Part shown: positions 54,659 to 64,000 of the stretch, one piece after another | Numbering within the stretch: position 1 is the first letter of the stretch | Layout: the number at the start of each line of letters is the position of its first letter | Program-made: the position numbers and the translations under genes | Notes under the pieces: model-generated | Seen by the model: only the letters and a program-made list of their open reading frames with translations | What the model was told of the DNA's origin: nothing | Database searches by the model: none | Assembly: GCF_022603395.1 (NCBI RefSeq) | Contig: NZ_JAIBKA010000003.1 | Coordinates: 248,001-312,000, forward strand | Source: Desulfoferrobacter suflitae | Lineage (GTDB): Bacteria; Desulfobacterota; Syntrophobacteria; Syntrophobacterales; Syntrophobacteraceae | Direction of reading: 5' to 3' | Length of the DNA stretch: 64,000 bases

Positions 54659-55963
54659 ATGCGTGCGATTGGAATCGGGTTGATCGGTTGGGGCACCGTT
54701 GGATGTGGTGTGATTCGTGTGCTGCACGAGAATGCCCAAGAAATCGAGGCTCGCCTGGGCGTTCCCCTGAAGTTGACACGGGTAGTGGATATGGATCTGG
54801 AGCGGCAAAGACCGGTTTCGGTCCCTGCGGATATGCTCACCAAACGGGCCGAAGATGTTCTCGAAGATCCCAACATACAAATCGTGGTGGAACTGATTGG
54901 AGGCTTGGGCGCTGCTAAGACCATCATCTGTAAGGCCCTGGACAATAAGAAATATGTCGTAACAGCCAATAAGGCTCTGCTTGCCCACAGCGGCAACGAG
55001 CTCTTCGAAATTGCCCGCAAAAATGGCCGGGCCATTGGATTTGAAGCGTCCGTAGCCGGTGGCATCCCGTTTATCAAATCCTTGAGAGAGGGCCTTGCCG
55101 CCAACCGGATAGAAACTCTATACGGAATCCTCAACGGCACTGCAAACTACATTCTCACCCGCATGACCGATGACGGCCTTTCCTTCCAGGCCGCGTTGCT
55201 GGAGGCTCAACAGGAAGGATTTGCCGAGGCCGACCCTACTCTGGATGTGGAAGGAATTGATGCCGCCCACAAGCTTGCCATCGCCAGCGCCATTGCATTT
55301 GGCAGTAAAATCAAGTTTGACCAGGTCTATACCGAGGGCATTTCCAATATTGATCCCTTAGATATCGGTTTCGGCAAGGAATTCGGTTATGAACTGAAGC
55401 TCCTCGCCATTGCCAGAAACAACGACAGCAGACTGGAAATGCGCGTTCATCCGACTCTCATTCCAGCCGGCCACGTGCTGGCCAGTGTGAAGGGTGCCTA
55501 CAACGCCGTGCACATTCACGGCAATGCCGTTGGCAATATCATGCTCTACGGTCTCGGTGCAGGGATGATGCCGACAGGCAGTGCTGTGGTGGCCGACCTG
55601 ATCGATTTGGCGCGAGATATCATGAGTAACGTGCCCGAGAGAGTAGCTCCCCTGTCGTTTCTTCCCGATCGTCTGCGTCCGGTTGCCATCAGGCCCATGA
55701 GCGATATCAGCACGTGTTACTATTTCCGCTTTGCCGCCGTGGATCGCCCCGGCGTACTCTCCAAGATCGCAGGCATACTGGGTAAGAACGACATTAGCAT
55801 TGCAGCGGTGATTCAAAAGGGACGCGAGGTGGAAGGCGCGGTGCCGATCGTTATGCTAACGCATGAGGCGGTTGAAAGAAATGTCATTCGGGCTCTGGAT
55901 GAGATGAAGCGACTGGATGTTGTGCTCGCTCCCACTCAGCTGATTCGCATCGAAGATCGGTGA
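54659..55963 (+). CDS. hom: homoserine dehydrogenase
   Basis: 434 residues. NAD(P)-binding start AIGIGLIGWGTVGCGVIRVL; catalytic/substrate region NKYVVTANKALLAHSG-like KKYVVTANKALLA, EASVAGGIPFIKSL (Glu and Lys), and GILNGTANYILTRM; a C-terminal ACT domain (about 350-425: YYFRFAAVDRPGVLSKIAGILGKNDISIAAV), implying threonine feedback. GAGGAAGAG precedes the ATG. Confidence 0.96.
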   Translation: MRAIGIGLIGWGTVGCGVIRVLHENAQEIEARLGVPLKLTRVVDMDLERQRPVSVPADMLTKRAEDVLEDPNIQIVVELIGGLGAAKTIICKALDNKKYVVTANKALLAHSGNELFEIARKNGRAIGFEASVAGGIPFIKSLREGLAANRIETLYGILNGTANYILTRMTDDGLSFQAALLEAQQEGFAEADPTLDVEGIDAAHKLAIASAIAFGSKIKFDQVYTEGISNIDPLDIGFGKEFGYELKLLAIARNNDSRLEMRVHPTLIPAGHVLASVKGAYNAVHIHGNAVGNIMLYGLGAGMMPTGSAVVADLIDLARDIMSNVPERVAPLSFLPDRLRPVAIRPMSDISTCYYFRFAAVDRPGVLSKIAGILGKNDISIAAVIQKGREVEGAVPIVMLTHEAVERNVIRALDEMKRLDVVLAPTQLIRIEDR

Positions 55964-56091
55964 AACCGACGGATTCCGGCTTTTGTCGGGATGACGCTGA
56001 CGGCCGCAATAGGCAACACGGAACGTAAACTTCATATGTGCGAAAGCCGCTCGGTACCGATGGATTGCTCCTGAAATCGGGTGATGTGATC

Positions 56092-57315
56092 ATGCAGTGC
56101 AAATATATCATTCTTGTGGGCGATGGGATGGCCGACGATCCATTGGAGGAGCTCGACGGCAAGACACCTCTGGAGGCGGCCCGCACCCCCAACATCGATC
56201 GATTGCTGCCCCAGGGCCGCCTGGGGATGGTGCGGACCATTCCCGAGGGGATGGAACCGGGCAGCGACATAGCCAACATGAGCCTGCTGGGATACGATCC
56301 GCTTCAATACCATACGGGCAGAGCGCCCCTGGAGGCGGCCAGTATGGGCATTCAACTGCGCAACACGGAGGTGGCCTTCCGGTGCAACCTGGTAACACTG
56401 CAGGAGGATGAGCAGGGCGTCACGCGCATGCTGGACTATTCTGCGGACCATATCACTACCCCTGAGGCCCATGAATTGATCGACGCTCTGCAGAGGACGG
56501 CTTGCAGCGGCCCCTTGAACCTGTATCCCGGAGTGAGCTATCGGCATCTACTGGTTTGGGACGGCGGGCGCGAAGAGTTGCAAACCACGCCACCACACGA
56601 TATCTCTGGCCGGCCCGTGCAAGCGTATCAGCGGGGCTATCACCAGGAACCGCTGTTGCTGCAATTCATTGAAACAGCGCGCGACGTCCTGAAGGATCAT
56701 CCGGTCAACCGGAAGCGTTTGGCCGCAGGCAAGCATCCAGCAAATGCGGTGTGGTTGTGGGGGCAGGGCAGAGCGCCCTCGATGCCAAGTTTGAAGGAAA
56801 GATTCGGAGTTACCGGTGCCATGGTCTCAGCGGTGGATTTGTTGAAGGGGATTGGGGTCTACGCCGGTTTGGAACCGATTGATGTGCCGGGGGCGACGGG
56901 GTACCTGGACACCAACTACCAGGGCAAAGTGAGTGCCGCGCTGAAGGCCCTGCACAAGGGTGATTTGGTGTATGTGCACATTGAAGCTCCGGACGAGGCC
57001 GGCCACGAAGGAAACTTGGCAAAAAAAATTGAGGCCATCGAAGCCTTTGACGCACAAGTCGTTGGTCCAATCGTTGCGGGAGCCGTCCAGTTCGCTAGGG
57101 TTCGGCTTTTGATCGAGACCGATCACCCCACACCCATTCACAAGCGAACCCATGTGTCAGATCCGGTGCCCTTTTTGCTGGTGGAAAACCTGAATACTTC
57201 CACAAAAAAAGAAGACTCCTCAAATACTTTCTGCGAAAAGCTCGCACGTGGGGCCGGTTGGCACTTCCAGAGCGGGGTCGAGCTTTTCGACTATTTTCTC
57301 CGCGGATGCCAATGA
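56092..57315 (+). CDS. phosphoglycerate-mutase-like protein, proposed homoserine kinase
   Basis: 407 residues. Alkaline-phosphatase-superfamily protein of the archaeal ApgM type: YIILVGDGMADDP (metal Asp), GSDIANMSLLGYDP (nucleophile Ser), HIEAPDEAGHEGN, ETDHPTPIHKRTHVSDPVPF. Members encoded beside hom in genomes without thrB have been proposed to serve as homoserine kinase. No thrB or thrC is seen here. The ATG at 56092 is used; the longer frame from 56038 adds unrelated residues. Stop overlaps the thioesterase ATG. Confidence 0.88.
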   Translation: MQCKYIILVGDGMADDPLEELDGKTPLEAARTPNIDRLLPQGRLGMVRTIPEGMEPGSDIANMSLLGYDPLQYHTGRAPLEAASMGIQLRNTEVAFRCNLVTLQEDEQGVTRMLDYSADHITTPEAHELIDALQRTACSGPLNLYPGVSYRHLLVWDGGREELQTTPPHDISGRPVQAYQRGYHQEPLLLQFIETARDVLKDHPVNRKRLAAGKHPANAVWLWGQGRAPSMPSLKERFGVTGAMVSAVDLLKGIGVYAGLEPIDVPGATGYLDTNYQGKVSAALKALHKGDLVYVHIEAPDEAGHEGNLAKKIEAIEAFDAQVVGPIVAGAVQFARVRLLIETDHPTPIHKRTHVSDPVPFLLVENLNTSTKKEDSSNTFCEKLARGAGWHFQSGVELFDYFLRGCQ

Positions 57316-57734
57316 ACAAAGACGATGGAGCCGCCGCCCACGATCGGTTCAGGGTCCTCTACGCCGATACCGATGCCATGGGGCAGGCTTATTATGGCAA
57401 TTATCTAAAATGGTTTGAATTTGGCCGAGCCGAGTGGTTTCGCAGGCGTGGCATGAGTTATCGCCGGATTGAGGCGGCAGGTATTTATCTGCCGGTCATC
57501 GAGGCGCATTGCTGTTACAAAAAACCCGCCTTCTACGACGAGGTGCTCTCTATTCTGACGCGCTTTCACTTCAACGGACCCGCCAGGCTCAGATTCGATT
57601 ATCAGATCAAGCGAAACGAGGAGCTGCTGGCGGATGGATTTACCGTTCATGTTTGTGTGAACCGCGAACGCAAGGTGCTCAAACCGCCCGATGATCTGAG
57701 ATCCCTGCTGGAATCTCAGGCTGAGGGGCTGTGA
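57312..57734 (+). CDS. hot-dog acyl-CoA thioesterase, YbgC type
   Basis: 140 residues. The catalytic Asp region FRVLYADTDAMGQAYYGNYLKWFEFGRAEWFRR matches the 4-hydroxybenzoyl-CoA thioesterase/YbgC fold (DxDxxGxxxxxxY). The ATG at 57312 overlaps the upstream stop (ATGA). It precedes hisA by 33 bases. Substrate uncertain. Confidence 0.9.
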   Translation: MNKDDGAAAHDRFRVLYADTDAMGQAYYGNYLKWFEFGRAEWFRRRGMSYRRIEAAGIYLPVIEAHCCYKKPAFYDEVLSILTRFHFNGPARLRFDYQIKRNEELLADGFTVHVCVNRERKVLKPPDDLRSLLESQAEGL

Positions 57735-57767
57735 CCATTCGAAAAAGTTCCGGAAGGCAGTGTAACC

Positions 57768-58529
57768 ATGATTGTGTTTCCCGCCATTGACTTGAAAGAT
57801 GGTCAGTGCGTGCGTTTGATGCAGGGCGATCTGGAGCGGATGACCGTCTATGGCAAAAATCCTGTCGCAATGGCCCGAAGATGGGAGCGGGAGGGGGCTG
57901 AATGGCTGCATGTGGTCGATCTCGATGGGGCCTTCAGCCAAGGCCCGAAAAACCGGCAGGCAGTTCGAGACATCGTGCAGGCGGTTTCCATCCCGGTACA
58001 GGTGGGCGGCGGCATCAGACGGCTGCAGACCGTCGAGGATTACCTGGGACTGGGTGTCGCACGTGTGATTATCGGTACCGCAGCACTGCGTGATCCCGAG
58101 CTGCTCCGGATGGCCTGCCAAAGGCATCCGAAGCGTGTCGCACTGGGCATTGATGCGCGTGAGGGCAGAGTGGCTATTGAAGGATGGCAGGAGACCAGCG
58201 GTGTCCAGGCTGTCGAGTTGGTGCAACAATTTGCCCATATGCCGCTTGCAGCGATTATCTATACCGACATCGCCCGGGATGGAATGCAGGCCGGAGTGAA
58301 CATTGACGCCACGCGACGATTGCTCGAAGCCACAGATATTCCCGTGATTGCGTCTGGAGGAGTGGCCGGTCTGGCGGACATCGAGTCCTTACTGGCGCTG
58401 ATTCCACTGGGATTGATGGGGGTCATTACGGGCAAAGCCATTTACTCGGGTGCGTTGCAACTCAAGGATGCTCTGGCCAGAGTGAAAGCCTACGTGGAGC
58501 GGTCTGCGGGAGAGCGAGGGGAGAGTTAA
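57768..58529 (+). CDS. hisA: phosphoribosylformimino-AICAR phosphate isomerase
   Basis: 253 residues. (beta-alpha)8 barrel: catalytic Asp in FPAIDLKDGQCVRLMQGD, phosphate loops VQVGGGIR and IASGGVAGL, second catalytic Asp in IYTDIARDGMQAGVN. It acts just before the HisHF step. GGAAGGCAG upstream is a weak ribosome site. HisA here stands apart from hisHF (about 14 kb away). Confidence 0.95.
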   Translation: MIVFPAIDLKDGQCVRLMQGDLERMTVYGKNPVAMARRWEREGAEWLHVVDLDGAFSQGPKNRQAVRDIVQAVSIPVQVGGGIRRLQTVEDYLGLGVARVIIGTAALRDPELLRMACQRHPKRVALGIDAREGRVAIEGWQETSGVQAVELVQQFAHMPLAAIIYTDIARDGMQAGVNIDATRRLLEATDIPVIASGGVAGLADIESLLALIPLGLMGVITGKAIYSGALQLKDALARVKAYVERSAGERGES

Positions 58530-58534
58530 ACAAA

Positions 58535-58987
58535 ATGAGCTTGCAACAACAGATCGAACAGGCCTTAAAGGATGCAATGCGCGAAAAGAACGAAGACAAG
58601 CGCAATGCGATACGATCACTCCTGACCGCGATCAAGAATAAGGAAAAAGAGCTCAAACGCTCGCCGGCCGAGGCCGAAATTCAACAGCTGATCGCCACGC
58701 AGATCAAGCAGCGACGCGAATCCCTCGAGCATTACAGCCAGGCGGGTAGGAAGGATCTGGCCTGCAGTGAGGAAAATGAAATCACCGCCCTGCAAGCATT
58801 TCTTCCCGCGGCGCTCACGCCCGACCAGCTCGATTCATTGGTGACCGGGGTGATCAAAGAAGTGGATGCCCGCTCACCCAAGGACATGGGAAAGGTCATG
58901 AAAGCTCTCATGCCCAGAGTTGCCGGAAGGGCTGACGGCAGGCAGGTGAACGAAGTAGTCAAAGAAAAGCTGCAATCATTAGGCTGA
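58535..58987 (+). CDS. yqeY: GatB/YqeY domain protein
   Basis: 150 residues. MSLQQQIEQALKDAMREKNEDKRNAIRSLLTAIKNKEKEL is the usual start; helical domain ending in ALMPRVAGRADGRQVNEVVKEKL like the GatB tail, suggesting tRNA-related function. It lies 5 bases after hisA and ahead of dnaG-rpoD, a conserved order in many Proteobacteria. Confidence 0.93.
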   Translation: MSLQQQIEQALKDAMREKNEDKRNAIRSLLTAIKNKEKELKRSPAEAEIQQLIATQIKQRRESLEHYSQAGRKDLACSEENEITALQAFLPAALTPDQLDSLVTGVIKEVDARSPKDMGKVMKALMPRVAGRADGRQVNEVVKEKLQSLG

Positions 58988-59130
58988 CAGGTGCAGGCTT
59001 CCCCCTAAAATGCCTGTTGCAGCCCGTGAGGTGCGGCAACCCCGATTCCCAGCCGATCATTTGCTCGGCAGCCGCATGGCCCTTTCATGCGACGTGCCGC
59101 AGTGCAACAAGAGTTTTTTCAATGCCCCTC

Positions 59131-59159
59131 TTGATTTGAATTGTGTTACTGGATAAAAA
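59131..59159 (+). promoter_or_regulatory. possible promoter for dnaG-rpoD
   Basis: TTGATT (59131-59136), 17-base spacer, TAAAAA (59154-59159); each box matches four of six consensus bases. The start would be about 30 bases before the dnaG start. Confidence 0.35.
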
Positions 59160-59194
59160 TTACAAGTTTACCAGACCGTTTTGAATAGTCATCT

Positions 59195-61075
59195 TTGGCT
59201 TACCAGCACAGGGGCAATTATCACATCGTGGGCAACTCGGATTTGGCCGCTCTGGTCAAGCAATCTGTTGATATCACAGAAGTCATCGGCCAGGTTGTAC
59301 CCTTGCGGAGATCTGGCAGCCGCTACCTGGGGTTATGCCCCTTCCATGCAGAAAAAACTCCCTCTTTTCATGTGGACTCCGAAAATCAGTTTTATCACTG
59401 CTTCGGGTGTGGCGCGGGCGGGGATGTCTTGAGCTTTGTGATGAAGCAGCAGAACCTGTCTTTCATTGAAGCGGTAAAATATCTGGCTGACCGGTACCAT
59501 ATCGTCCTGCCGCAAAGCAGCTACACTCCCAACGGCAAGTCTTCCGCCCTCTTCGAGAATGCCAAAAAGGAGCGGCTGAGACTCTATGAAACCTTGGCAA
59601 TCGCCGGGGATTATTTCTACCAGCAGCTTCACCACAGCGAAGCAGGAAGCGTTGCGCGCGCTTATCTGGACAAGCGCGGATTGCCGCCCTCCCTTGTTGA
59701 AGCCGAACGGCTCGGTTATGCTTTGGATCGATGGGATGGCTTGGCCGAGCATCTGGAACGATCCGGCATTCCCCCGGAATTGGGTACCAAGGCCGGCCTG
59801 CTGGCCAGGAGCAATAAAGGCAGGTACTACGACCGATTCAGAAACCGCTTGATTTTCCCCATCCTCGATGATCGAGGACGACTCGCTGCCTTTGGCGGTC
59901 GAAGCCTCGCGGAACAGACCGGTTCCAGTGCCGGAGGCTCGAGACAGCCGGCAGCGAACGAACCCAAGTACCTCAATAGCCCGGAAACTCCAGTGTACCA
60001 CAAAGGACGTATGCTCTATCAGCTGGCCAGGGCTCGCCAGGCGTGCGCCCAGGTCCGCCAGGTGATCATGGTGGAGGGCTACATGGATTTGCTGGCGTTC
60101 CACGCCAAGGGCTTCTATCGCGTGGTGGCTACCTTGGGCACGGCTCTCACCTTGCAGCAAGTGCGCCTGTTGCGACGCATGTGTGATGAAGTGGTGCTGG
60201 CCTATGACGCCGATGATGCCGGCGAAATGGCCATGCTCAGGGCGTTGCCCCTGTTTCTGCAGGAACAGCTCGCAATCAGCTGCGTGCGCTTTCCAGAGGG
60301 AATGGATCCGGATGATTTCCTGCGCAAAGATGGAATGGACGCACTGGAAACATTGCTCCGCGCGCGCGAGGATCTGGGTGTCTACGCCATCCGAAAAAAG
60401 CTGGCATTGTGGGATGGCAGCCTCGGCGGCAAATCCAAAGTTCTATCCGAGCTGAAGCCGATTCTGGAGGGTGTCGGCCAGGAGATCTTGAGAGCGGAGT
60501 ATTTGCGTTTGATCTCCGAGGGGCTGTCATTGCCGCAAACGGCCGTTGCCAAACAGCTTCTCTCCGACAGGAAACGTGCAGCCAGGGGTGCTTCCTCCGC
60601 AGCCAAAACGGCTTCTTGTTTGTCCCAGACCCAGTCGCTGGAGGAGAGTATCCTGCGGGCAATGATAAAGTATCCGGCGCTGACCGAAGAGGTGAAGGCC
60701 TCGGGAGTTCTCGACAATTTTCACAGTCGGCAGCTGAGAACCATAGCGGAAACGCTGCTCGAAGCCGTGCGGGCACCCTATGACCAGTTTAACATGAACC
60801 ATGTCTATGACATTTTGCCACAGGATGAACTGAAGGAGCTCTTCACTCATTTTCTCATGCAATCCATGGACCTGATCGAAGCGCAAGTACAGATGAAGGA
60901 TTGGCTTCAGGCGTTGGGTGAGCGCGCCACCAGGAAAACCCGAGCTCAATTGCGGGAAGCGCTGCAGCAGGCCGAGCTGCAGGGCAACACCGCTCAAGTC
61001 AGGCAGCTTTTGACGCAGATTCAACACCTTTGTTCGGCGAAGAAACCAGCCAAGGGTTCAACCGACAACGTTTAG
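59195..61075 (+). CDS. dnaG: DNA primase
   Basis: 626 residues from a TTG at 59195; a GTG at about 59227 (before [19 protein letters not shown]) is an alternative. CHC2 zinc finger [13 protein letters not shown] and [13 protein letters not shown] (about 44-70), the catalytic core with TOPRIM motifs [17 protein letters not shown] and [15 protein letters not shown] (about 285-350), and a C-terminal DnaB-interacting helical bundle. Makes primers for replication. Upstream of rpoD by 14 bases. Confidence 0.96.
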   Translation: MAYQHRGNYHIVGNSDLAALVKQSVDITEVIGQVVPLRRSGSRYLGLCPFHAEKTPSFHVDSENQFYHCFGCGAGGDVLSFVMKQQNLSFIEAVKYLADRYHIVLPQSSYTPNGKSSALFENAKKERLRLYETLAIAGDYFYQQLHHSEAGSVARAYLDKRGLPPSLVEAERLGYALDRWDGLAEHLERSGIPPELGTKAGLLARSNKGRYYDRFRNRLIFPILDDRGRLAAFGGRSLAEQTGSSAGGSRQPAANEPKYLNSPETPVYHKGRMLYQLARARQACAQVRQVIMVEGYMDLLAFHAKGFYRVVATLGTALTLQQVRLLRRMCDEVVLAYDADDAGEMAMLRALPLFLQEQLAISCVRFPEGMDPDDFLRKDGMDALETLLRAREDLGVYAIRKKLALWDGSLGGKSKVLSELKPILEGVGQEILRAEYLRLISEGLSLPQTAVAKQLLSDRKRAARGASSAAKTASCLSQTQSLEESILRAMIKYPALTEEVKASGVLDNFHSRQLRTIAETLLEAVRAPYDQFNMNHVYDILPQDELKELFTHFLMQSMDLIEAQVQMKDWLQALGERATRKTRAQLREALQQAELQGNTAQVRQLLTQIQHLCSAKKPAKGSTDNV

Positions 61076-61089
61076 GGAGAAAGAAATCG

Positions 61090-62889
61090 ATGAATGACAA
61101 GGAAGTGAAGCAAAGACGCGATCCTGCTCTTTCTAAACCCGAACTGGACGACATCAAACGTCTCATTTCGGTAGGTAAGGAAAAAGGCTACCTCACCTAT
61201 GACGAAGTGAACGAGGCTTTGCCCGACGATTTGGTATCGCCGGAAAAACTCGATGACATGATGATGATTTTTGATGAGATGGATATCGAGATCGTCGATT
61301 CCGAGCAGCAAGTCCAGGTTGTGAGGGAAGGCATGGGGGCCGATTCTGACTCCCTTCTCGAAGAGGAAGAAGACGATTTGCATGTGGAAGCCGATGCGGC
61401 CAGTCGGGTCACCGATCCGGTGAAGATGTATCTGCGTGAAATGGGCTCAGTTTCCTTGCTTACCCGGGAAGGCGAGGTGGAAATAGCTAAACGGATTGAA
61501 GCCGGAGAACGGGAAGTCTTCAACGCGCTCATGGAATCCTCCATTGGCATCAGAGAGATCATGAATCTCAAGGAAAGATTCGAGTCGGGTGATGTGCGGC
61601 TGAACGATATTTTGCGCGAGTCTGATGAAGAGATCAGCAATGATGAAGAAGAAGCGCAAAAGATGAAGATGATCGGCATCCTGGAAAGAGTCCGAAAGCT
61701 TGATGAGGAAAACAAGAAGATGCAGGCTTCACTTTTCACGGAGAATATCACACCGGCGGAAGAGACCGTTCTCAGGAACCAAATTCAGCAAAACAAAGAG
61801 CAAATCGTCAGCCTGCTCAAAGGCCTTCAGCTGGGAAAACACCACATTGAACAGATCATTGATCGATTGCGTCAGTACCTCAAGGACATCGAAAGTGCTG
61901 AAAAAGATCTGGAGGATTGTCTCCTCGCCTGCGGAAAGCCTCTCCAGGAATTGAAGCCACTCTACGATGAAACCCTGGAAAGTCCCGAACAACTCGAAGC
62001 GGTGGCAAGCAACCTGGGATTCACCGCCGATTCGTTTGTGGGAATCGCCGGCAGGGCCATCGATGCGCGCGAGCGCATCACCCGGCTGGAAATGCAGGCG
62101 AAAATGGATGCCAAGTCGCTGCGGCAGATTTTGCGGCGGGTGGAGGATGGGTTATTGCGTGCGAAGGTGGCCAAGAGCGAACTGATCGAGGCTAATTTGC
62201 GTCTGGTGGTGAGCATTGCCAAGAAATACACGAATAGGGGGTTGCAGTTTTTGGACCTGATCCAGGAGGGGAATATCGGCCTCATGAAGGCCGTTGACAA
62301 GTTTGAATATCAGCGTGGATACAAATTCAGCACCTACGCCACCTGGTGGATTCGCCAGGCGATCACCCGGGCCATCGCCGATCAGGCCAGAACCATCCGA
62401 ATTCCCGTGCACATGATCGAGACCATAAACAAATTGATCCGCACCTCACGGTATCTGGTACAGGAATTGGGCCGTGAACCGACTCCCGAAGAAATTGCCG
62501 AAAAAATGGAATTTCCCGTCGACAAAGTGCGCAAGGTCTTGAAAATCGCCAAGGAACCGATCAGCCTCGAAACCCCCATAGGTGAGGAAGAAGACAGCCA
62601 CCTGGGCGACTTTATCGAGGACAAGCGGGTCTCTTCACCGGTTGATTCGGTGATCAATTTGAACTTGAGCGAACAGACCCGAAAGGCTCTGTCGACCCTT
62701 ACGCCGCGAGAAGAAAAGGTGCTGCGCATGCGTTTTGGTATCGGGGAAAAGGCCGACCACACGCTGGAAGAAGTAGGGCAAGACTTTGCCGTCACACGCG
62801 AGCGCATTCGTCAGATCGAGGCTAAGGCCCTGCGCAAACTTCGACATCCCAGCAGGCGCAAAGAACTGAAGAGTTTTATTGAGATATAG
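61090..62889 (+). CDS. rpoD: RNA polymerase primary sigma factor
   Basis: 599 residues. Region 1.1 (1-90), region 1.2 with [29 protein letters not shown] (about 117-145), a large non-conserved insert rich in Glu/Lys (about 150-350), region 2 [54 protein letters not shown] (core and -10 binding), region 3 and region 4 with [27 protein letters not shown] (-35 helix-turn-helix). ATG at 61090 follows GGGAGAAAG. It ends the yqeY-dnaG-rpoD block. Confidence 0.97.
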   Translation: MNDKEVKQRRDPALSKPELDDIKRLISVGKEKGYLTYDEVNEALPDDLVSPEKLDDMMMIFDEMDIEIVDSEQQVQVVREGMGADSDSLLEEEEDDLHVEADAASRVTDPVKMYLREMGSVSLLTREGEVEIAKRIEAGEREVFNALMESSIGIREIMNLKERFESGDVRLNDILRESDEEISNDEEEAQKMKMIGILERVRKLDEENKKMQASLFTENITPAEETVLRNQIQQNKEQIVSLLKGLQLGKHHIEQIIDRLRQYLKDIESAEKDLEDCLLACGKPLQELKPLYDETLESPEQLEAVASNLGFTADSFVGIAGRAIDARERITRLEMQAKMDAKSLRQILRRVEDGLLRAKVAKSELIEANLRLVVSIAKKYTNRGLQFLDLIQEGNIGLMKAVDKFEYQRGYKFSTYATWWIRQAITRAIADQARTIRIPVHMIETINKLIRTSRYLVQELGREPTPEEIAEKMEFPVDKVRKVLKIAKEPISLETPIGEEEDSHLGDFIEDKRVSSPVDSVINLNLSEQTRKALSTLTPREEKVLRMRFGIGEKADHTLEEVGQDFAVTRERIRQIEAKALRKLRHPSRRKELKSFIEI

Positions 62890-62907
62890 CTTGGAATTAT
62901 TATTAGC

Positions 62908-62937
62908 TTGACATGGTTGGAGCCGGTTCTTTATATA
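62908..62937 (+). promoter_or_regulatory. promoter of the CAU tRNA
   Basis: TTGACA (62908-62913), 18-base spacer, TATATA (62932-62937), ending 27 bases before the tRNA. Perfect -35 box. Confidence 0.65.
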
Positions 62938-62964
62938 AGCGTTACTTCTCCAATGAGGACGAGA

Positions 62965-63040
62965 GGGCCCATAGCTCAGCTGGAAGAGCCACCGGCTCAT
63001 AACCGGTAGGTCCCTGGTTCGAGGCCAGGTGGGCCCACCA
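62965..63040 (+). tRNA. tRNA with CAU anticodon (elongator Met, or Ile2)
   Basis: Acceptor strand GGGCCCA (62965-62971) pairs with TGGGCCC (63030-63036); discriminator A and encoded CCA end at 63040. Anticodon stem ACCGG/CCGGT with loop CTCATAA gives CAU. The first pair is G-C, so it is not an initiator. Met and lysidine-modified Ile2 cannot be separated with certainty by eye. Confidence 0.92.
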
Positions 63041-63050
63041 TTTTGAGAAT

Positions 63051-63167
63051 ATGATAATCATGCAACCTGACCGTAAGCCTGTTTTGCCAAACAAGAAAGG
63101 GATATCGGCTGATATTGAGGCGGTGTACCAGGAATGGGAAGAGGCTCCCAAAGGTTGCAGACAATGA
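63051..63167 (+). CDS. possible 38-residue ORF
   Basis: ATG at 63051 (or 63060) reads MIIMQPDRKPVLPNKKGIS...EAPKGCRQ and stops at TGA just before the terminator. The composition looks protein-like, but no ribosome site is seen close to either ATG (only the tRNA 3' end). Coding is doubtful. Confidence 0.3.
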   Translation: MIIMQPDRKPVLPNKKGISADIEAVYQEWEEAPKGCRQ

Positions 63168-63171
63168 GACA

Positions 63172-63208
63172 ATGGGGGGTGTTCTGAAGAGCACCCCCCA
63201 TTTTTTTG
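63172..63208 (+). terminator. rho-independent terminator
   Basis: ATGGGGGGTG pairs with CACCCCCCAT around a short loop (TTCTGAAGAG region), and a run of seven T follows (63201-63207). It closes the tRNA transcript before the Nif3-family gene. Confidence 0.85.
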
Positions 63209-63219
63209 TAGTGAGACCG

Positions 63220-64000
63220 ATGTACACAGTAAAAGACATATACCGCTGGCTCGATGAGTACGCTCCCTTCCGCTACGCCCAATCCTGGGACCAATGCGGG
63301 CTCCAGGTAGGCGATCCGCAATTTCCCGTAGAACGCGTGTTAGTAGCCCTTGACCCGAGTTCGGCCGTCATTGCTGAAGCATCCGAGCGAAACTGCCGAT
63401 GCCTGGTGACACACCACCCACTGATCTTTCAACCTTTGCGGGCAGTCCGCCTGGATGTCTTTCCCGGAAGCGTCATTGGCAGGGCAATCAGATCGGGGAT
63501 TCACCTCATTGCTGCGCACACCAATCTGGATGCGGCCAAACTCGGCACCAACCATCAATTGAGTGAGCTGCTTGGGCTGCAGAACGTCCAACCTCTTGAG
63601 TCTGAGGACGTATGGAGGGAACAGGAACAGTATGGCGGCATGGGTAGAACCGGTGTGCTGCCGGAATCAATGACCGTTCAGGACGTGATGCTGCTGTGTG
63701 AAAGGGTGCTGCACGCCCGAGGTGTTCGCATGGTCGGCAGTCCCGATCGGCAGGTCCGCACTGTAGCCGTTTGTACCGGCAGCGGCGGCGGTATGCTGCA
63801 GCAGGTCATCGATTCGGGAGTGGACGTCTTCATAACGGGAGACCTCAAATATCATGAAGCTCAACGCGCGTTGGAGGCCGGTCTGGCTCTCGTTGACGTG
63901 GGGCACTTTGCCTCTGAAAGACTCATTGTCGAGCCGCTGGTGAACTACCTGAAAGCTCGCGGGCAAAGCAAGCGCAAGCCTTTGCAGGTTTTTGCCGCCA
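63220..64000 (+). CDS. Nif3-like dinuclear metal-centre protein (partial)
   Basis: 260 codons seen, open at the right window edge. Family features: WDQCGLQVGDP near residue 24, ALDPSSAVIAEA, LVTHHPLIFQPL (HHP metal-binding), HTNLDAAKLGTNHQL (second metal segment) and DVFITGDLKYHEAQRA with VDVGHFASER (third), matching the Nif3/YbgI fold (members often 250-380 residues). Reported as a GTP-cyclohydrolase-like or NIF3 protein of unclear role. Confidence 0.9.
   Translation, partial: MYTVKDIYRWLDEYAPFRYAQSWDQCGLQVGDPQFPVERVLVALDPSSAVIAEASERNCRCLVTHHPLIFQPLRAVRLDVFPGSVIGRAIRSGIHLIAAHTNLDAAKLGTNHQLSELLGLQNVQPLESEDVWREQEQYGGMGRTGVLPESMTVQDVMLLCERVLHARGVRMVGSPDRQVRTVAVCTGSGGGMLQQVIDSGVDVFITGDLKYHEAQRALEAGLALVDVGHFASERLIVEPLVNYLKARGQSKRKPLQVFAA

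Noticed and set aside
1-64000. CRISPR arrays
   Set aside because: No regularly spaced identical repeats with unique spacers were seen; the palindromes present are isolated.

Overview
The window looks like a chromosome segment of an anaerobic, strict or syntrophic deltaproteobacterium (Desulfobacterota, most like the Syntrophobacteria). The evidence is family content only: a carbon monoxide dehydrogenase operon, a split NDP-forming acyl-CoA synthetase, a DUF169 protein, remnants of an octaheme cytochrome c, a proposed homoserine kinase of the phosphoglycerate-mutase superfamily, and the order yqeY-dnaG-rpoD. No species is named because no search could be run.

Layout. 1-3.9 kb: an unusual NAD-synthetase-like/GAF fusion (cut by the window edge), signal peptidase I, and pilM-pilN, after which the pilus operon breaks off. 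4.1-6.1 kb: tRNA-Pro(CGG) followed by decayed phage-like regulators, a truncated PKD-domain gene and an ISAzo13-type transposase fragment. 6.2-12.8 kb: the two E1 subunits of a 2-oxoacid dehydrogenase, separated by about 4.7 kb that holds a SEC-C/TPR gene and a four-gene Mu/TniAB-like transposon. 12.8-21.4 kb: a REPIN-like palindrome, then a complete type I restriction-modification system (hsdM, hsdS, hsdR) with an antisense Phd/PIN toxin-antitoxin pair inside it and radC behind it. 21.4-29.0 kb: a gene-poor, scarred stretch with an IS91-type element carrying a tyrosine-recombinase fragment, a broken Uma2 gene, a flavodoxin-like protein, a ferredoxin/octaheme-cytochrome deletion chimera, a DUF169 gene behind a tandem-hairpin leader, and dispersed repeats.

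29-47 kb is mostly ordinary chromosome: a fused two-domain ECF/CbiO-type ATPase; the rlmE-yebC-ruvC-ruvA-ruvB block; acyl-CoA synthetase subunits; a macro-domain protein; a MaoC-like hydratase with no ordinary start codon at its conserved N-terminus; a metallo-beta-lactamase-fold hydrolase; a membrane phosphotransferase/sulfatase-fold protein; a HisH-HisF fusion of the eukaryotic HIS7 type followed by an FkbM methyltransferase; and tex.

47-64 kb: a CODH operon (small membrane ORF, flavoprotein, CooF-like ferredoxin, CooS) with a 14-bp palindrome upstream of its promoter; an LssY_C lipoprotein; an amino-acid block (aminotransferase, homoserine dehydrogenase, proposed homoserine kinase, thioesterase, hisA); then yqeY-dnaG-rpoD, a CAU tRNA with promoter and terminator, and the start of a Nif3-family gene.

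How it fits together: the core genes serve replication/transcription, recombination repair, histidine and threonine synthesis and CO/acyl-CoA metabolism. The accessory stretches (3.9-13.4 kb and 21.4-29 kb) show repeated insertion followed by deletion, leaving several genes cut at junctions.
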